Shown: positions 20,203-31,145, numbered from the stretch's first letter. The stretch is 64,000 bases of DNA from Marinobacterium sediminicola (GCF_022343685.1 NZ_CP092123.1:558001-622000); one strand, 5' to 3'. Numbers and translations: made by a program. Notes: generated by a model from the letters alone, not told the origin.

Positions 20203-20793
20203 TTACTTGCCAGCGCGAGCACCACGCGGTGCGTAGCAGTAGCCAACACTCTGGTCGTGGTCAGCACCACGGCGCAGGGCAACGATTTCAACACCTTCCG
20301 GCAGAGTGATGTCGGACAGGTGAGCAATCTGGCCCAGTTCGATCTTGGACAGATCTACTTCCAGAACTTCCGGCAGGTCTTTCGGCAGACACAGGATTTC
20401 AACAGTAGACGCTTCCTTGGCGAACTTGGCAGCAGCCTTGGAGGCAGCAGACTTCTCGAAGTTGACGAAAGTCAGCGGAACCTGCAGCTTGATCTTCTGG
20501 TTGTCATCGATGCGCTGGAAGTCAGCGTGCAGAACAACCGGCTTGGCCGGGTGACGCTGCAGATCCTTGATGATCACTTTCTCTTCCTGACCGTCCAGGT
20601 TCAGAGTCAGGATAGAAGAGTAGAAACCTTCTTCCAGCAGCATGCGGTTCAGGTCCTTGGCGATTACGGAGATCGCCTTCGGCTCGCTGGAACCGTAGAT
20701 GATACCCGGAATCAGGCCTTCACGACGCAGGCGGCGGCTCGCACCTTTCCCCTGATCGTTACGGGCAACAGCATTAACAGTAAAAGTAGCCAT
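20203..20793 (-). CDS. rplY: 50S ribosomal protein L25, general stress (CTC) form
   Basis: This 5S rRNA-binding protein of 196 residues has the L25 domain (about 5-95, GASRRLRREGLIPGIIYG) followed by the TL5/CTC C-terminal beta domain (about 100-185). It is the long form found in Pseudomonas and relatives, not the short E. coli form. It lies between prs and pth. Confidence 0.95.
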   Translation of the reverse strand: MATFTVNAVARNDQGKGASRRLRREGLIPGIIYGSSEPKAISVIAKDLNRMLLEEGFYSSILTLNLDGQEEKVIIKDLQRHPAKPVVLHADFQRIDDNQKIKLQVPLTFVNFEKSAASKAAAKFAKEASTVEILCLPKDLPEVLEVDLSKIELGQIAHLSDITLPEGVEIVALRRGADHDQSVGYCYAPRGARAGK

Positions 20794-20913
20794 GTGATTT
20801 ACACCTTATAAATTAAAGCTGCATACCCCCGCGACCAGAAGCATGCAGCATGTTGTGGCCTCAAATGTGGCCTTTCAAGTAACCGGCAGAGCCGGACTCA
20901 GTGCCTGTTCCGC

Positions 20914-21855
20914 TTAGCGGAACATTGCACTGATGGATTCTTCGTTGCAGACGCGGCGAACCGCTTCTGCCAACAGCGGCGACAGAGACAGCTGGCGGAT
21001 CTTGTCGCACTTCTGCGCCTGCTCGGACAGCGGGATGGTGTCGGTAACGACGAGCTCATCCAGCTCTGAAGCAATAATGTTGTTGATCGCAGGACCGGAC
21101 AGAACCGGGTGCGTCACGTAGGAAACGACGCGGGCAGCGCCTTTGTCCTTCAGCGCCTTGGCAGCCTTGCACAGGGTGCCTGCCGTATCACACATGTCAT
21201 CGACCAGAATGCAGGTGCGACCGGAAACATCACCGATGATGTTCATGACCTGAGATTCGTTGGCGCGCTCGCGGCGCTTGTCGATGATCGCCAGGTCGCA
21301 GTCCAGTTGCTTGGCAACGGCACGGGCACGTACCACGCCGCCTACGTCCGGAGACACAACGGTGATGTCGTCATACTGCTGGTCAACGATATCGTCGAGC
21401 AGAATCGGTGAGCCATAGACGTTATCAACAGGGATGTCGAAGAAACCCTGGATCTGGTCGGCGTGCAGATCGACGGTCAGTACGCGGTCGATGCCAACGT
21501 TGGCGATCATGCTGGCCACGACCTTGGCGCTGATCGGTACACGCGCAGAGCGCGGACGACGATCCTGGCGGGCGTAGCCGAAATAAGGGATAACAGCCGT
21601 GATGCGAGTAGCGGAGGCGCGACGCATGGCGTCCGCGAACACAATCAGCTCCATCAGGTTGTCATTGGTCGGTGCGCAAGTGGACTGGATGATGAAAACG
21701 TCCTTGCCGCGCACGTTTTCCTGGATCTCGACACTGACTTCGCCGTCACTGAAACAGCCTACGTGTGCCTTGCCCATCGGGATATCGAGGCGTTCGACAA
21801 CTTTCTGAGCCAGCTCCGGGTTTGAGTTGCCGGTGAAGACCATCATTTTAGACAC
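20914..21855 (-). CDS. prs: ribose-phosphate pyrophosphokinase
   Basis: Prs makes PRPP for nucleotide, His and Trp synthesis. I choose GTG 21855, preceded by GAGAAGG at good spacing and giving the usual N terminus [16 protein letters not shown] and 313 residues. An upstream ATG at 21912 would lie 7 nt from the tRNA-Gln end and add 19 unconserved residues. The motifs [15 protein letters not shown] and [14 protein letters not shown] (PRPP loop) are intact. It is probably co-transcribed with the upstream tRNA-Gln. Confidence 0.95.
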   Translation of the reverse strand: MSKMMVFTGNSNPELAQKVVERLDIPMGKAHVGCFSDGEVSVEIQENVRGKDVFIIQSTCAPTNDNLMELIVFADAMRRASATRITAVIPYFGYARQDRRPRSARVPISAKVVASMIANVGIDRVLTVDLHADQIQGFFDIPVDNVYGSPILLDDIVDQQYDDITVVSPDVGGVVRARAVAKQLDCDLAIIDKRRERANESQVMNIIGDVSGRTCILVDDMCDTAGTLCKAAKALKDKGAARVVSYVTHPVLSGPAINNIIASELDELVVTDTIPLSEQAQKCDKIRQLSLSPLLAEAVRRVCNEESISAMFR

Positions 21856-21918
21856 GGCGATTACCTTCTCGATTGCGTCGGAGTTTGATGAAGTAGAGAG
21901 GAAGTCAGTCATGGTAAT

Positions 21919-21993
21919 TGGCTGGGGTAGTAGGATTCGAACCTACGCATGCTGGAATCAGAATCCAGTGCCTTACCGCTTGGCGATACCCCA
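21919..21993 (-). tRNA. tRNA-Gln (anticodon CTG) upstream of prs
   Basis: A 75-nt tRNA with CCA. The anticodon stem CTGGA/TCCAG encloses TTCTGAT. Its acceptor is TGGGGTA/TACCCCA, different from the 18068 copy. A tRNA-Gln just before prs is a conserved arrangement in gammaproteobacteria. Confidence 0.95.
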
Positions 21994-22092
21994 GTCGTCT
22001 CCTGTGGTGTGGACCACGCTCCAAGAAGGCGCATATTCTCTATAAAGCGTCTCATGAAATCAACCCCTGAGGCGAATTTGTTGTGCTCTCTT

Positions 22093-22677
22093 TCAGCGCT
22101 CGTCATGGCGTTCCCATGTGTTGATGATCACGGTGATGCGCAGGTCGTCCCGAGTCATGCGCAGCTTCTCCGGCAAGACAATGCCGGCGGCATGGGTCAG
22201 GCGAGGGTATTCGATTTGCCAGCCAGACTGGATAAAGCCGAATTGGCCGTCGCTAAGCGACTCGACCTCGTTGCCGGGTGCCGGAATGCCGCGAATCCAG
22301 TATTGCGCCTGACTCAAAGGCAACTGCCAACCGAGCAGTTGCTGCATCAGTGCCTCGGGGCTGTCTGCAAGATAGAGTTGATCATCACCGGAGCGTTGCA
22401 GGCTGACCATCTGCTCGTTGCCTTCAATCCTGATGCCGCCCTGACCCAAGGGGCCACTGACCCGGATTTGGTAACGATCCTCTGTCTGCTGCCAGTCAAG
22501 GTTGGCACTTTGGCTGTCTTCGGACCAGCGAATGCCGATCCGGCCTTCAGCAGACCATTGCTGCAGCTGCTGGACCTGTTGCGGGTCGATGGACAGCGGT
22601 GGGAGCGGTTGCTGGGCCATCTGGCTGCAGCCTCCGAGCAGACCGAACAGCAGAATCAACAGAATTGACTGGCGCAT
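22093..22677 (-). CDS. lolB: outer membrane lipoprotein receptor LolB
   Basis: LolB accepts lipoproteins from LolA and inserts them in the outer membrane. The 194-residue precursor has a signal peptide with lipobox LLGGC (Cys about 17), WSAEGRIGIRW, the family segment GPLGQGGIRIEG and a WQIEYPRL segment. Its ATG overlaps the stop of the upstream TPR gene (TGATG). In related genomes ispE follows lolB, but here only 99 bp separate lolB from tRNA-Gln. Confidence 0.93.
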   Translation of the reverse strand: MRQSILLILLFGLLGGCSQMAQQPLPPLSIDPQQVQQLQQWSAEGRIGIRWSEDSQSANLDWQQTEDRYQIRVSGPLGQGGIRIEGNEQMVSLQRSGDDQLYLADSPEALMQQLLGWQLPLSQAQYWIRGIPAPGNEVESLSDGQFGFIQSGWQIEYPRLTHAAGIVLPEKLRMTRDDLRITVIINTWERHDER

Positions 22678-24395
22678 CAGGGGGTGACTCCAATCACGCT
22701 GGCGGCATCCAGCAGGTGTTCATTGTCAGGGTGTTGCTCCAGGCTGTTGGTTAACAGCTCGCGGGCGGCCTGCTGTTCGCCCAGAGCCCAAAGTACCTGG
22801 ATCAGGTGGCCGCCGACCTCCGGGTCAGGGTGTGAATCGTAGGCGCGCTGCAGAAAGTGACGGGCTTCGCCGTGTCGGCCCAGCTTGTGCAGGATCCAGC
22901 CCATGGAGTCCAACGTTGCGGCATCATCGGGCTGTTGTGCCAGTGCGCGACTGATCAGTGCGTGCGCCTCATTCAGTTGATCGGTATACAGGGTTAGCGT
23001 ATAGCCCAAAGCGTTTTGCACCATCGGGTTGTCCGGAGCCAGTGCCAGGGCACGGCGCAGGTCGCTGATCATGCGCTCGGCATCATCATGACCGCTGAGC
23101 ATGGCGCGGGTGTAAAGCAGATTGATGCTGTCCGGCGTATTGGCCAGCGCCTGGTTCAGAATTTCCAGTGCGGCGTCCACCATCTCCTGGCGTTGCAGCC
23201 ACTCGACATACAGAATGATCAGGGACTCGCGCTGCTCAGGGTGTTTGCGGATGGCGAGGTCTATCAAGGCTTCTACTTCGGCCGCTTGTTGTGGCTGATC
23301 ATAGAGTGCCAGGGCTCTGGCGTGAGCCTGAATCAGATTAGGGCCGTCCTCAACCTGCAGATAGTGGCGTAAAGCCTGCTCTGGTTGTTGGCGGGTCTGT
23401 GCAATGACACCGAGATAAAAATGGGGCGCTGTGGTCGTCGGATCTTCTTCCAGCAACTGCTGCAGCAGGGTTTGGCTTTCCTGCCAGCGCTCGTTTTCAA
23501 GCAGCAGCAGCGCAAAGTAATAACTGAGCTGAGCGTTGTCCTGCTCTGCCAGCAGGTCCTGGATCGCTTGCCAGGCTCGTCTTGGCTGACCGCTTAGCAG
23601 CAGCAGCTGTGCGCGTGTTGCCTGCAAACGCCGGTGATCGGGAGTATCTTTCAGGGCGCGTTCGACCAGTTTCAGGCCTTCGCTGTATGCGCCCTGCAAG
23701 CGGAAAAGCTCGGCCCGCTGAAGTGCCAGCTCGGTTTCGTTGGGGCTGAGGCGAAGCCCTTGATCAAGCAAACGTGCGGCTTCATCCGGGCGTTGCTGCT
23801 GTTTCAGCAGCAGGGCTCGGGTCAGCAGCAGGTCGAGGCGCTGCGGAAAGGATGTGCTGATTTCGGTCAACAGGCGCGAATAATGTCCGGCGATTTCCGG
23901 CGACATCTCGTCGATACGACCTGCAATCAGGGACAGGGCCTCGTTGCCGCCGTTCTCAATCAACTGTTGCATGAGCGGGAGCGCAGCTTCAAAGCGCCCT
24001 TCATGCAACAGGATGTTGGCTTGAATGTGCAGCGGCTCCAGGGCATCAGGCGCTGCCTCGCTCCAAAGCTGGCTGGCTTTGAGTACCGCAGCGGGGCGGC
24101 GAAGAAACTGAGCGATGCGGGTGGCGCGTTCTGCAACGGCCGCATCGCCAGTGGCTTCGGCTTCCTGCAGATAATTATCCAGCGCCAGATCGAAGCGACC
24201 CTGCTTGCCGGCCAGTTCGGCAGTCAGCAGGTGATAGAGGCTGTTGGCGTTAAACTCACCTGGTGTATAAGCGGACGGAGTGAAGGTATCGGGGCCCGAT
24301 GTGGCAACGGGGGGCTGTGTCTGGCTGCTGCAGCCGCTCAATACCAGTCCGGCGAGCAGACTGAGCAGTAAAGGCTGTTTGCTGAATCGATACAC
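22677..24395 (-). CDS. TPR-repeat lipoprotein upstream of lolB
   Basis: A 572-residue secreted protein. I prefer GTG 24395, which has AGGA at proper distance and gives a short signal peptide with lipobox LSGC; an ATG at 24455 would add 20 residues. The mature part is almost entirely tetratricopeptide repeats (for example NALGYTLTLYTDQLNEAHALI and GWILHKLGRHGEARHFL near the C terminus). A TPR protein before lolB is common in Pseudomonas-type genomes. Its exact function is not established, but a scaffold role in envelope protein trafficking is plausible. Confidence 0.88.
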   Translation of the reverse strand: MYRFSKQPLLLSLLAGLVLSGCSSQTQPPVATSGPDTFTPSAYTPGEFNANSLYHLLTAELAGKQGRFDLALDNYLQEAEATGDAAVAERATRIAQFLRRPAAVLKASQLWSEAAPDALEPLHIQANILLHEGRFEAALPLMQQLIENGGNEALSLIAGRIDEMSPEIAGHYSRLLTEISTSFPQRLDLLLTRALLLKQQQRPDEAARLLDQGLRLSPNETELALQRAELFRLQGAYSEGLKLVERALKDTPDHRRLQATRAQLLLLSGQPRRAWQAIQDLLAEQDNAQLSYYFALLLLENERWQESQTLLQQLLEEDPTTTAPHFYLGVIAQTRQQPEQALRHYLQVEDGPNLIQAHARALALYDQPQQAAEVEALIDLAIRKHPEQRESLIILYVEWLQRQEMVDAALEILNQALANTPDSINLLYTRAMLSGHDDAERMISDLRRALALAPDNPMVQNALGYTLTLYTDQLNEAHALISRALAQQPDDAATLDSMGWILHKLGRHGEARHFLQRAYDSHPDPEVGGHLIQVLWALGEQQAARELLTNSLEQHPDNEHLLDAASVIGVTP

Positions 24396-24588
24396 GGTTC
24401 CGGTCCTGCAGGTGGTTGAATGCTCACTATAGAGCAGGGGGCTCCTGGCTGTCATGCCGTATGTGGTTTGGTCTGCAAACTGGGCTCAGGGTTCCCTTCA
24501 ACAGTAAGCATACGTCAACGGCTTAATCCCGGAGCGGCAAAGGTGTATGATGACGCGCTTGTCTGTAATGGGGTGACGCGGTCCGTTT

Positions 24589-25857
24589 ATGGCTTTGCTG
24601 GCGTTAGGTATCAATCACAAGACAGCACCGGTCGAGGTGCGCGAGCGGGTGGCTTTTGCGCCCGAGTCTCTGGCCGAGGCGCTGCATGAAGCGTGTCGGC
24701 GCGTCCGGCTGTCCGAGGTGGCGATTCTTTCCACCTGTAACCGGACGGAACTCTACTGCACGACCGGGCTTGAAGGCACGCGTGCACTGCTGGAGTGGCT
24801 GGGAGACTATCACGACCTGGATGTTGAAGAGCTGCAGCGCTGTTCCTATGCCTACTGGGGCGAGGATGCCGTGCGTCACATGATGCGGGTGGCCAGCGGT
24901 CTTGACTCCCTGGTACTGGGGGAACCCCAGATTCTCGGGCAGCTTAAATCCGCCTATTCCATTTCCCAGACTGAAGGACTGGCCAATGTGGAGCTGGGAC
25001 GCCTGTTCCGCGCCACTTTCTCCGTGGCCAAGGATGTTCGCACCCAAACAGCCATCGGTCAGAACCCGGTTTCCGTTGCGTACGCGGCCGTCAGTCTGGC
25101 GCAGCATATTTTTGCCGACATGAGCAGTAGCCGGGCACTGCTGATCGGCGCCGGTGAAACGATTGAACTGGTTGCTCGCCACCTCAAGAGGGCTGGCGTT
25201 CAGCAGATTACGGTCGCCAACCGCACACTGTCTCGCGCCCTGGCTGTGGCAGAAGAATTTGATGGCCGTGCAATCGAACTGAGTCAGATCCCCGACGAGC
25301 TGCCGCAGACGGATATTCTGATCGCGTCCACTGCCAGCCAGTTGCCGATTCTGGGCAAGGGCGCGGTGGAAGTCGCGTTGAAAAAGCGCAAGCATCGCCC
25401 CATCTTCATGGTCGACATTGCCGTTCCACGCGATATCGAGCCTCAGGTCGGCGAACTGGATGATGTGTACCTCTATACCGTGGACGATCTGCGTGAAGTA
25501 ATAGAAGAAAACCAGCGGGAGCGTCAGAGCGCGGCACTGGAAGCGGAAGGCATCATCGAAGCCGGGGCACTGGAGTTTATGCGCCAGCTGCGGGAACTGG
25601 GTGCGGTGGATACGCTGACTCAGCTGCGCAATCAGGCCCATCAGCTGGCCCAGCAGGAACTTGAGAAGAGTCTGCGTCAGCTGCGTAATGGCAAAGACGC
25701 CGAAGAGGTGCTCAAGCGTCTGGCCAATGGCCTCACCAACAAACTCTTGCACCAGCCAACCGTGCAGCTGCGCCGTGCTTCCTCGGAAGGACGCTCCGAC
25801 CTGCTGCAACTGGCACAGGAACTTTATCAGCTGAACGATAGCGACCCGGTCGGTTGA
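24589..25857 (+). CDS. hemA: glutamyl-tRNA reductase
   Basis: HemA reduces Glu-tRNA to glutamate-1-semialdehyde, the first step of heme synthesis. The 422 residues start [23 protein letters not shown] and contain STCNRTEL with the catalytic Cys (about residue 50), LGEPQILGQ, the NADPH-binding [15 protein letters not shown] and a dimerisation C terminus. It is divergent from the TPR-lolB operon and heads hemA-prfA-prmC-moeB. Confidence 0.97.
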   Translation: MALLALGINHKTAPVEVRERVAFAPESLAEALHEACRRVRLSEVAILSTCNRTELYCTTGLEGTRALLEWLGDYHDLDVEELQRCSYAYWGEDAVRHMMRVASGLDSLVLGEPQILGQLKSAYSISQTEGLANVELGRLFRATFSVAKDVRTQTAIGQNPVSVAYAAVSLAQHIFADMSSSRALLIGAGETIELVARHLKRAGVQQITVANRTLSRALAVAEEFDGRAIELSQIPDELPQTDILIASTASQLPILGKGAVEVALKKRKHRPIFMVDIAVPRDIEPQVGELDDVYLYTVDDLREVIEENQRERQSAALEAEGIIEAGALEFMRQLRELGAVDTLTQLRNQAHQLAQQELEKSLRQLRNGKDAEEVLKRLANGLTNKLLHQPTVQLRRASSEGRSDLLQLAQELYQLNDSDPVG

Positions 25858-25885
25858 GCGGATCAGCACAGGAATTAAGGCTGTC

Positions 25886-26971
25886 ATGAAAGCATCGATC
25901 AAGAGCAAGCTGGAGAAACTGTGCGACCGCCATGAAGAGCTGGCGGCGCTGCTCAGTGAACCTGAGGTGATTGCGGACCAGAATCGTTTCCGTGATTACT
26001 CCCGTGAATACTCCGAGCTTGAAGAGATCACCAAAGCCTTTGCCGGCTGGCAACAGGCGCAGCAGGATCTGGCTTCTGCCGAAGAGATGCTGAACGAAGA
26101 CGACGCCGAGCTGCGTGAGATGGCGCGGGACGAGATCGACAGCGCCAAAGAGCAAATCGAAAGCCTGGAAGCCGAGCTGCAGATTTTGTTGCTGCCCCGT
26201 GATCCCAACGATCACCGCAACGTGTTTCTCGAGATTCGTGCCGGTACCGGTGGTGACGAGGCCGCGATTTTCTCGGGTGATCTTTATCGCATGTACTCTC
26301 GCTATGCGGAACAGAAAGGCTGGCGTGTCGAAGTGATCAGCGCCAGTGAAGGCGAGCACGGCGGCTACAAGGAGATCATCACTCGGGTGGCCGGTGACGA
26401 TGTTTATGCACACCTGAAATTCGAATCCGGTGCGCACCGTGTACAACGCGTACCCGAAACCGAATCTCAGGGACGTATCCACACCTCGGCCTGTACCGTG
26501 GCGGTGATGCCGGAGATGGACGAATCGGCGGAGATCGAGATCAACAAGGCCGACCTGCGCGTGGATACCTACCGTGCGTCCGGTGCCGGTGGTCAGCACG
26601 TCAACAAGACCGACTCGGCGATCCGCATCACCCACCTGCCCACCGGGCTGGTGGTGGAGTGTCAGGAAGAGCGCTCCCAGCACAAGAACCGCTCCAAGGC
26701 GATGGCGCTGCTGGCGTCGCGCCTGCAGCAGGCAGAACTGGACAAGCAACAGGCCGAGCAGGCCAGCACCCGCAAGAGTCTGGTCGGCTCCGGCGACCGT
26801 TCCGAGCGTATCCGTACCTACAATTTCCCACAGGGACGGTTGACGGATCACCGGATCAATCTGACCCTTTACCGCCTCAACGAAATTGTTGCCGGCGATC
26901 TGGATCAGGTGATTCAGCCGCTACGCAACGAATACCAGGCCGAGCAGCTCAGCAGCCTCTCCAATGATTGA
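25886..26971 (+). CDS. prfA: peptide chain release factor 1
   Basis: RF1 reads UAA/UAG stop codons. In 361 residues it has the N-terminal coiled coil, the codon-recognition region ([17 protein letters not shown]) and the catalytic GGQ in [14 protein letters not shown], whose Gln is methylated by PrmC. Its end overlaps prmC by 8 bp. Confidence 0.97.
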   Translation: MKASIKSKLEKLCDRHEELAALLSEPEVIADQNRFRDYSREYSELEEITKAFAGWQQAQQDLASAEEMLNEDDAELREMARDEIDSAKEQIESLEAELQILLLPRDPNDHRNVFLEIRAGTGGDEAAIFSGDLYRMYSRYAEQKGWRVEVISASEGEHGGYKEIITRVAGDDVYAHLKFESGAHRVQRVPETESQGRIHTSACTVAVMPEMDESAEIEINKADLRVDTYRASGAGGQHVNKTDSAIRITHLPTGLVVECQEERSQHKNRSKAMALLASRLQQAELDKQQAEQASTRKSLVGSGDRSERIRTYNFPQGRLTDHRINLTLYRLNEIVAGDLDQVIQPLRNEYQAEQLSSLSND

Positions 26972-27818
26972 ACTGAGTGTCGCTGAGGCGCTGGACCGGG
27001 CAGCCGAACTGACCGACGTCAGCGACAGCCCCAGGGCTGATATTGAAATGCTGCTCTGTGAAGTCCTTGATAAGCCTCGAAGCTGGCTGTTCACCTGGCC
27101 TGACAAGGTCCTCAGTGCCGAGCAGCAGATGCGTTTCGAACAGTTGCTCATGCGTCGAGTGCAGGGTACCCCGATCGCTCATCTGCTGGGCTACCGAGAT
27201 TTCTGGACACTAAGACTGAAAGTCAGTCCTGACACGCTGATTCCCCGCCCTGACACCGAGACTCTGGTCGAGCAGGCGTTGGCTCTGCTGCCGGATCAGC
27301 CTGCGCGAGTAGCTGATCTGGGCACCGGGACGGGGGCCATTGCTCTGGCGCTGGCCAGTGAGCGGCCACAGTGGCAACTGGTTGCCACCGACCTGCATCC
27401 GGGAGCCGTGTCGCTGGCGCGCGAAAATGCACAGGCCTGCGGGTTGAGCAACGTAGAAATACGGCAAGGCAGCTGGTGTGAACCGCTGAGTGGCCATTTC
27501 GACATGATCGTCAGCAATCCTCCCTATATCGACCCCGATGATCCTCACCTTGATCAGGGCGACGTTCGCTTTGAACCTTTGTCGGCACTGACGGCCGAAG
27601 AGAAGGGGATGGCCGATATTCGCACCATTGCTGAACAGGCGCGAGCCCTGCTGCAGCCGGGCGGCTGGCTGCTGTTCGAGCACGGCTATGATCAGGGAGA
27701 GTTGGTGCGTCATCTGTTGCAGGCTCTTGGCTATGTCCAGGTCTGCACGCATCGAGATCTTGGCGACAATGACCGGGTGACCCTTGGATACTGGCAAGGA
27801 GAGAGCGATGCTCAATGA
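26964..27818 (+). CDS. prmC: release factor glutamine methyltransferase
   Basis: PrmC methylates the GGQ glutamine of RF1/RF2. The 284 residues have an N-terminal helical domain and a SAM-binding Rossmann domain with [18 protein letters not shown] and the catalytic IVSNPPYID. It overlaps prfA upstream and moeB downstream, so it is translationally coupled. Confidence 0.96.
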   Translation: MIELSVAEALDRAAELTDVSDSPRADIEMLLCEVLDKPRSWLFTWPDKVLSAEQQMRFEQLLMRRVQGTPIAHLLGYRDFWTLRLKVSPDTLIPRPDTETLVEQALALLPDQPARVADLGTGTGAIALALASERPQWQLVATDLHPGAVSLARENAQACGLSNVEIRQGSWCEPLSGHFDMIVSNPPYIDPDDPHLDQGDVRFEPLSALTAEEKGMADIRTIAEQARALLQPGGWLLFEHGYDQGELVRHLLQALGYVQVCTHRDLGDNDRVTLGYWQGESDAQ

Positions 27819-28575
27819 CCAACAACTGCTTCGTTACAGCCGCAGCATCATGCTGCCGGAAGTTGATATCGCCGGTCAGGATGCCTGGTGCAATGCGCGA
27901 GTGCTGATTCTCGGTCTGGGAGGTTTGGGCGGTCCGGCAGCTGCGTATCTGGCCGCGGCGGGTGTCGGTGAACTGATACTGGTCGATGACGACCGGGTGG
28001 AGCTGAGTAACCTGCAGCGACAGGTTATCCACAGTCACGAAGCCTGCGGTGAAGCCAAGGTGGCCTCGGCGGCGGTCACGCTGTCGGCGATCAATCCGGA
28101 CGTGCGTGTGACTCAGCTGGCCGAACGGCTGGAAGAGGATGCGCTGCGGGCGTGGGTGGAGCAGGTGGACCTCGTGTTGGACTGCAGTGATAACTTCAAA
28201 ACCCGATTTGCCCTGAATCGTGCCTGCTTTGCCAGCGGTACCCCACTGGTTTCCGGAGCGGCCATCCGCTTTGATGGCCAGATCAGCGTCTACGACCCGC
28301 GCCAGCCGGATTCACCCTGCTACCAGTGTCTTTATGGGCGAGGCGGGGATGATGAGGCGATGACCTGCAGCGAGTCCGGTGTCTTTCCGCCGCTGGTTGG
28401 CGTGATCGGCAGCATGCAGGCGATGGAAGCTCTTAAACTACTGGCCGGTGTCGGAGAGACCCTCACCGGCCGTCTATTGCTGCTCGACGGCAAACGAATG
28501 CAATGGCGTAGCCTGAAGTTGCGCCCTGACCCAGAATGTCCGATCTGTAAAGGAAACACGCAAGATGCAGGATAA
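27808..28575 (+). CDS. moeB: MoeB/ThiF-family adenylyltransferase
   Basis: This enzyme adenylates the C terminus of a small sulfur carrier (MoaD- or ThiS-like) for molybdopterin or thiamine synthesis. It has 255 residues from ATG 27808, preceded by [21 protein letters not shown] is the nucleotide-binding loop; CYQC and CPIC are the zinc-binding Cys pairs. No rhodanese domain is present. Standing after prmC, it fits the hemA-prfA-prmC-moeB order. Which carrier it serves cannot be told. Confidence 0.92.
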   Translation: MLNDQQLLRYSRSIMLPEVDIAGQDAWCNARVLILGLGGLGGPAAAYLAAAGVGELILVDDDRVELSNLQRQVIHSHEACGEAKVASAAVTLSAINPDVRVTQLAERLEEDALRAWVEQVDLVLDCSDNFKTRFALNRACFASGTPLVSGAAIRFDGQISVYDPRQPDSPCYQCLYGRGGDDEAMTCSESGVFPPLVGVIGSMQAMEALKLLAGVGETLTGRLLLLDGKRMQWRSLKLRPDPECPICKGNTQDAG

Positions 28576-29002
28576 TAAGATCAAAGCACTGCTAGAGCGT
28601 AGTCACCGTATTGCGCTGGTGGGTGCCAGTGCCAAGTCCCACCGTGCCAGCTACCAGGTGATGTCCTATCTGCTGAACAGCGGCTACGAGGTCATCCCCG
28701 TCAACCCCGCATTGGCCGGTCAGGAACTCCTGGGGCAGCCGGTTGTGTCATCGCTGGCCGAAATTGACGGGCCTGTGGATATCGTGGACATCTTCCGCAA
28801 TTCGGTCGATGCCGGTTACGTTGTCGATGAAGCCATCGAGGCGGGTGCCAAGTCGGTCTGGATGCAGCTGGGCGTCATCAATGAAGAAGCGGCTGAGCGT
28901 GCGGAAGCTGCCGGACTTGAAGTGGTCATGGATCGTTGCCCGGCGATCGAGATTCCGCGTTTGGGCGTTGCGCCCCAGGGACAATTAGCCGCCCATCATT
29001 AA
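28565..29002 (+). CDS. CoA-binding domain protein (YccU type)
   Basis: A 145-residue cytosolic protein consisting of one CoA-binding Rossmann domain: [18 protein letters not shown] (about 17-34), VIPVNPAL, and CPAIEIPRL near the C terminus. The start overlaps the end of moeB by 11 bp. It converges with the ankyrin gene, overlapping by 18 bp. The family's precise role is unknown. Confidence 0.9.
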   Translation: MQDNKIKALLERSHRIALVGASAKSHRASYQVMSYLLNSGYEVIPVNPALAGQELLGQPVVSSLAEIDGPVDIVDIFRNSVDAGYVVDEAIEAGAKSVWMQLGVINEEAAERAEAAGLEVVMDRCPAIEIPRLGVAPQGQLAAHH

Positions 29003-29605
29003 CTGGCGAATGCGCAGGTCATCCAGAACGCGGTTTAGCTGGGTGGCCAGCTCTCTGTTTTCCATCTCCTCCAACCAGTGTGCTTCACACTCGGCCCCGG
29101 ATTGCAGCAAAAACTGCAGCAGTGGCTGGTCGCCCTTCGGTAGAAGTCGCTGCAGCAGCGTCATCCCCTCGGCATTGCGACGGTTGATGTCTGCACCCTG
29201 TTGCAGCAGGCGGCTCAGATGCAGCATCAGTCGACCGGGATCACAGTATTCGACACACAGGTGCAGTAACGGCTGGCCCTGATGTTCAAGGTCGGGGTTT
29301 TCGCCGGCCTGAAGCAGCATCGTCAGGCGTGGCAGGCTGTCCGGGTGTTGCAGTGCCAGGCAAACCAGAGGGGTGCCGCAGCGGGCTGACGGCAGAGGGC
29401 GTGGCGCCTTATGAAGCAGCAGTTCCAGTATTCTGCTTTCCTCGGCGGTCAGTGCGGCTTCAAGCGGGTGACGACCGTCCTTGCCCGGTGTCAGCAACAG
29501 CTCAGGTTCCAGCTTGCTCATATGCTTCACGACCTTGTCGAGGTCGTTGTTTTCGATTGCCTTGAGCAGGCGTTCATGGCGACTGTCGAACAGTGATGTA
29601 AGCAT
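28985..29605 (-). CDS. ankyrin-repeat protein
   Basis: A 206-residue cytosolic protein. I choose ATG 29605 ([19 protein letters not shown]); an upstream start would add an Arg/His-rich stretch unlike coding sequence. It contains several ankyrin-like units, including [42 protein letters not shown] and [19 protein letters not shown]. It is presumably a protein-binding module. No partner is evident from context. Confidence 0.8.
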   Translation of the reverse strand: MLTSLFDSRHERLLKAIENNDLDKVVKHMSKLEPELLLTPGKDGRHPLEAALTAEESRILELLLHKAPRPLPSARCGTPLVCLALQHPDSLPRLTMLLQAGENPDLEHQGQPLLHLCVEYCDPGRLMLHLSRLLQQGADINRRNAEGMTLLQRLLPKGDQPLLQFLLQSGAECEAHWLEEMENRELATQLNRVLDDLRIRQLMMGG

Positions 29606-29631
29606 ATCTCTTCTACCTCGTTTGCCCTGGC

Positions 29632-30588
29632 TCAGATCATGCCGATCAGGCGCAGCAGATAGATGCCGGCGCTGAGCGTCAGCACCGATCCCAGCGTGGT
29701 CGTCAGTACGATGTTGGCCGCCAGTTGGGCGTTGCCGCCCATGGCGCGCGCCATGACGAAGCTGGCCGCGGCGGTTGGGCAACCGAACAGCACCATCAGA
29801 ATGGCAAGCTCTTCACCACTGAAACCGTACAGCCAGGCACCGAAGGTCAGCACGACCGGCAGAATTACCAGCTTCAAGGCGGTCGCCCAGAATGCCTGTG
29901 CCGAGGTGTCATGCAGGCTCTTCAGATTCAATGAAGCACCGATCGTCAACAGTGCCAGCGGCAGGGTCAGGTTGGCGAAGTAGGTGCCGGTCTTGGCGAC
30001 GACCTGCGGCAGCTGAATGCCGAACCAGGACACCGGCAGGGCAAAGAGCACCGCCAGAATCAGCGGGTTTTTCAGGATTTCCAGCAGAGTGCGGCTCAGT
30101 TTCATGCTCTCGCTGCGCTGCATGGGAATACTCAGGCAGAGGATCGACAGCACGTTGAACAGCGGGATCACCAGTGCCAGCAGCAGCGAAGCCTGGGCCA
30201 GGCCGGCATCACCAAAGAGGTTGAAGCTGACAGCCAGGCCGATAATGCCGTAGTTGCTGCGGAAGGCACCCTGCACGAAGACGCCCAGGTCTTCCGGCGC
30301 CTTGATCCAGCGAGCAGCCAGCCACCAGATCAGAGCGAAACTGATCAGAATGCCGACCATGACGTACCCCAGTTGGTGGGGATTGAATACGGCATGAAAA
30401 TCCATCCGGGCGATCGACATGAACACCAATGCCGGGAGGGTCACGACAAATACCAGCTTGGATCCGGTGGCAACGAAGGCGTCGTCGATCAGCCGACTGC
30501 GGCGCAGCAGGTAACCGAGAAAGAGGATGAAGAATATCGGCGCGACGATATTGGCGGTATAGCCTAGTGTTTGCAGATAGAGGTTCAA
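29632..30588 (-). CDS. AEC-family auxin efflux carrier-like transporter
   Basis: A 318-residue inner membrane protein with about ten hydrophobic helices in two five-helix halves, as in the AEC/MdcF family: VAPIFFILFLGYLLRR at the N terminus and FRSNYGIIGLAVSFNLFG in the middle. Family members export or exchange malonate, malate or amino-acid-related anions. The substrate here is unknown. A second, distant AEC gene lies at 32392. Confidence 0.88.
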   Translation of the reverse strand: MNLYLQTLGYTANIVAPIFFILFLGYLLRRSRLIDDAFVATGSKLVFVVTLPALVFMSIARMDFHAVFNPHQLGYVMVGILISFALIWWLAARWIKAPEDLGVFVQGAFRSNYGIIGLAVSFNLFGDAGLAQASLLLALVIPLFNVLSILCLSIPMQRSESMKLSRTLLEILKNPLILAVLFALPVSWFGIQLPQVVAKTGTYFANLTLPLALLTIGASLNLKSLHDTSAQAFWATALKLVILPVVLTFGAWLYGFSGEELAILMVLFGCPTAAASFVMARAMGGNAQLAANIVLTTTLGSVLTLSAGIYLLRLIGMI

Positions 30589-30638
30589 GTCGGGGCTCCG
30601 CTGCGGTTACGGGAAAGCGAGTGTAGCCTATCTGGCAC

Positions 30639-31145
30639 TCATTTGTAGGACTGGGCATGGAGTTTGGGAAAGTCGAACCACAACAGCCGGGCGCTGTCCG
30701 GTTCGAGGGTGTCCCAGTGCGCTGTTGCCAGTTCAAGCTGAATAACCGCCGATGTGGGCAACTTGGCAGGCGCCTCTTCACAGAGCCAATGTGCCAGCAT
30801 CAGCAACCCCGGGTTGTGGCCGACCAGCATAAGGTGTTCGATGTGGTCCGGCTGTTGCCGAATCAGTTCAAGCAGCGCGTCTTCGCTGGCTTCATAGATC
30901 CTCTCCGTGCTCATGACCGACGCGTTATCGAGTTCGAAAGCCTCGATCAGCGGCGTTGCCGTTAGCCTCGTGCGCAGGGCGCTGCTGTGAATCAGCCGGT
31001 CCGGCCGGGGGCCATGTGCCTGCACACGCGCACACATCAGCGGCAGGTCATACTGGCCGCGATGGTTCAAGGGACGATCGAAATCGGCGAGGAAAGGATC
31101 GTCCCAGCTGGACTTGGCGTGTCGAATCAGAGTCAGACGTTTCAT
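30639..31145 (-). CDS. SixA-type phosphohistidine phosphatase
   Basis: A 168-residue histidine phosphatase family protein starting MKRLTLIRHAKSSW, where RHA carries the nucleophilic His. DFDRPLNHRG, HSSALRTRLTA and LVGHNPGLLML supply the other Arg/His pocket residues. SixA removes phosphate from phosphohistidine domains such as ArcB Hpt or PTSNtr; the partner here is not known. An upstream ATG at 31214 lies within the 3' end of the permease gene and is not favoured. Confidence 0.9.
   Translation of the reverse strand: MKRLTLIRHAKSSWDDPFLADFDRPLNHRGQYDLPLMCARVQAHGPRPDRLIHSSALRTRLTATPLIEAFELDNASVMSTERIYEASEDALLELIRQQPDHIEHLMLVGHNPGLLMLAHWLCEEAPAKLPTSAVIQLELATAHWDTLEPDSARLLWFDFPKLHAQSYK

Noticed and set aside
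19588-20811. Plus-strand ORF of 407 codons
   Set aside because: It runs antisense across pth and rplY and crosses their boundaries, so it is a by-product of codon bias.
21856-21912. ATG 21912 as prs start
   Set aside because: It lies 7 nt from the tRNA-Gln end with no ribosome-binding site, and the added residues are not in the family; GTG 21855 has a good site.
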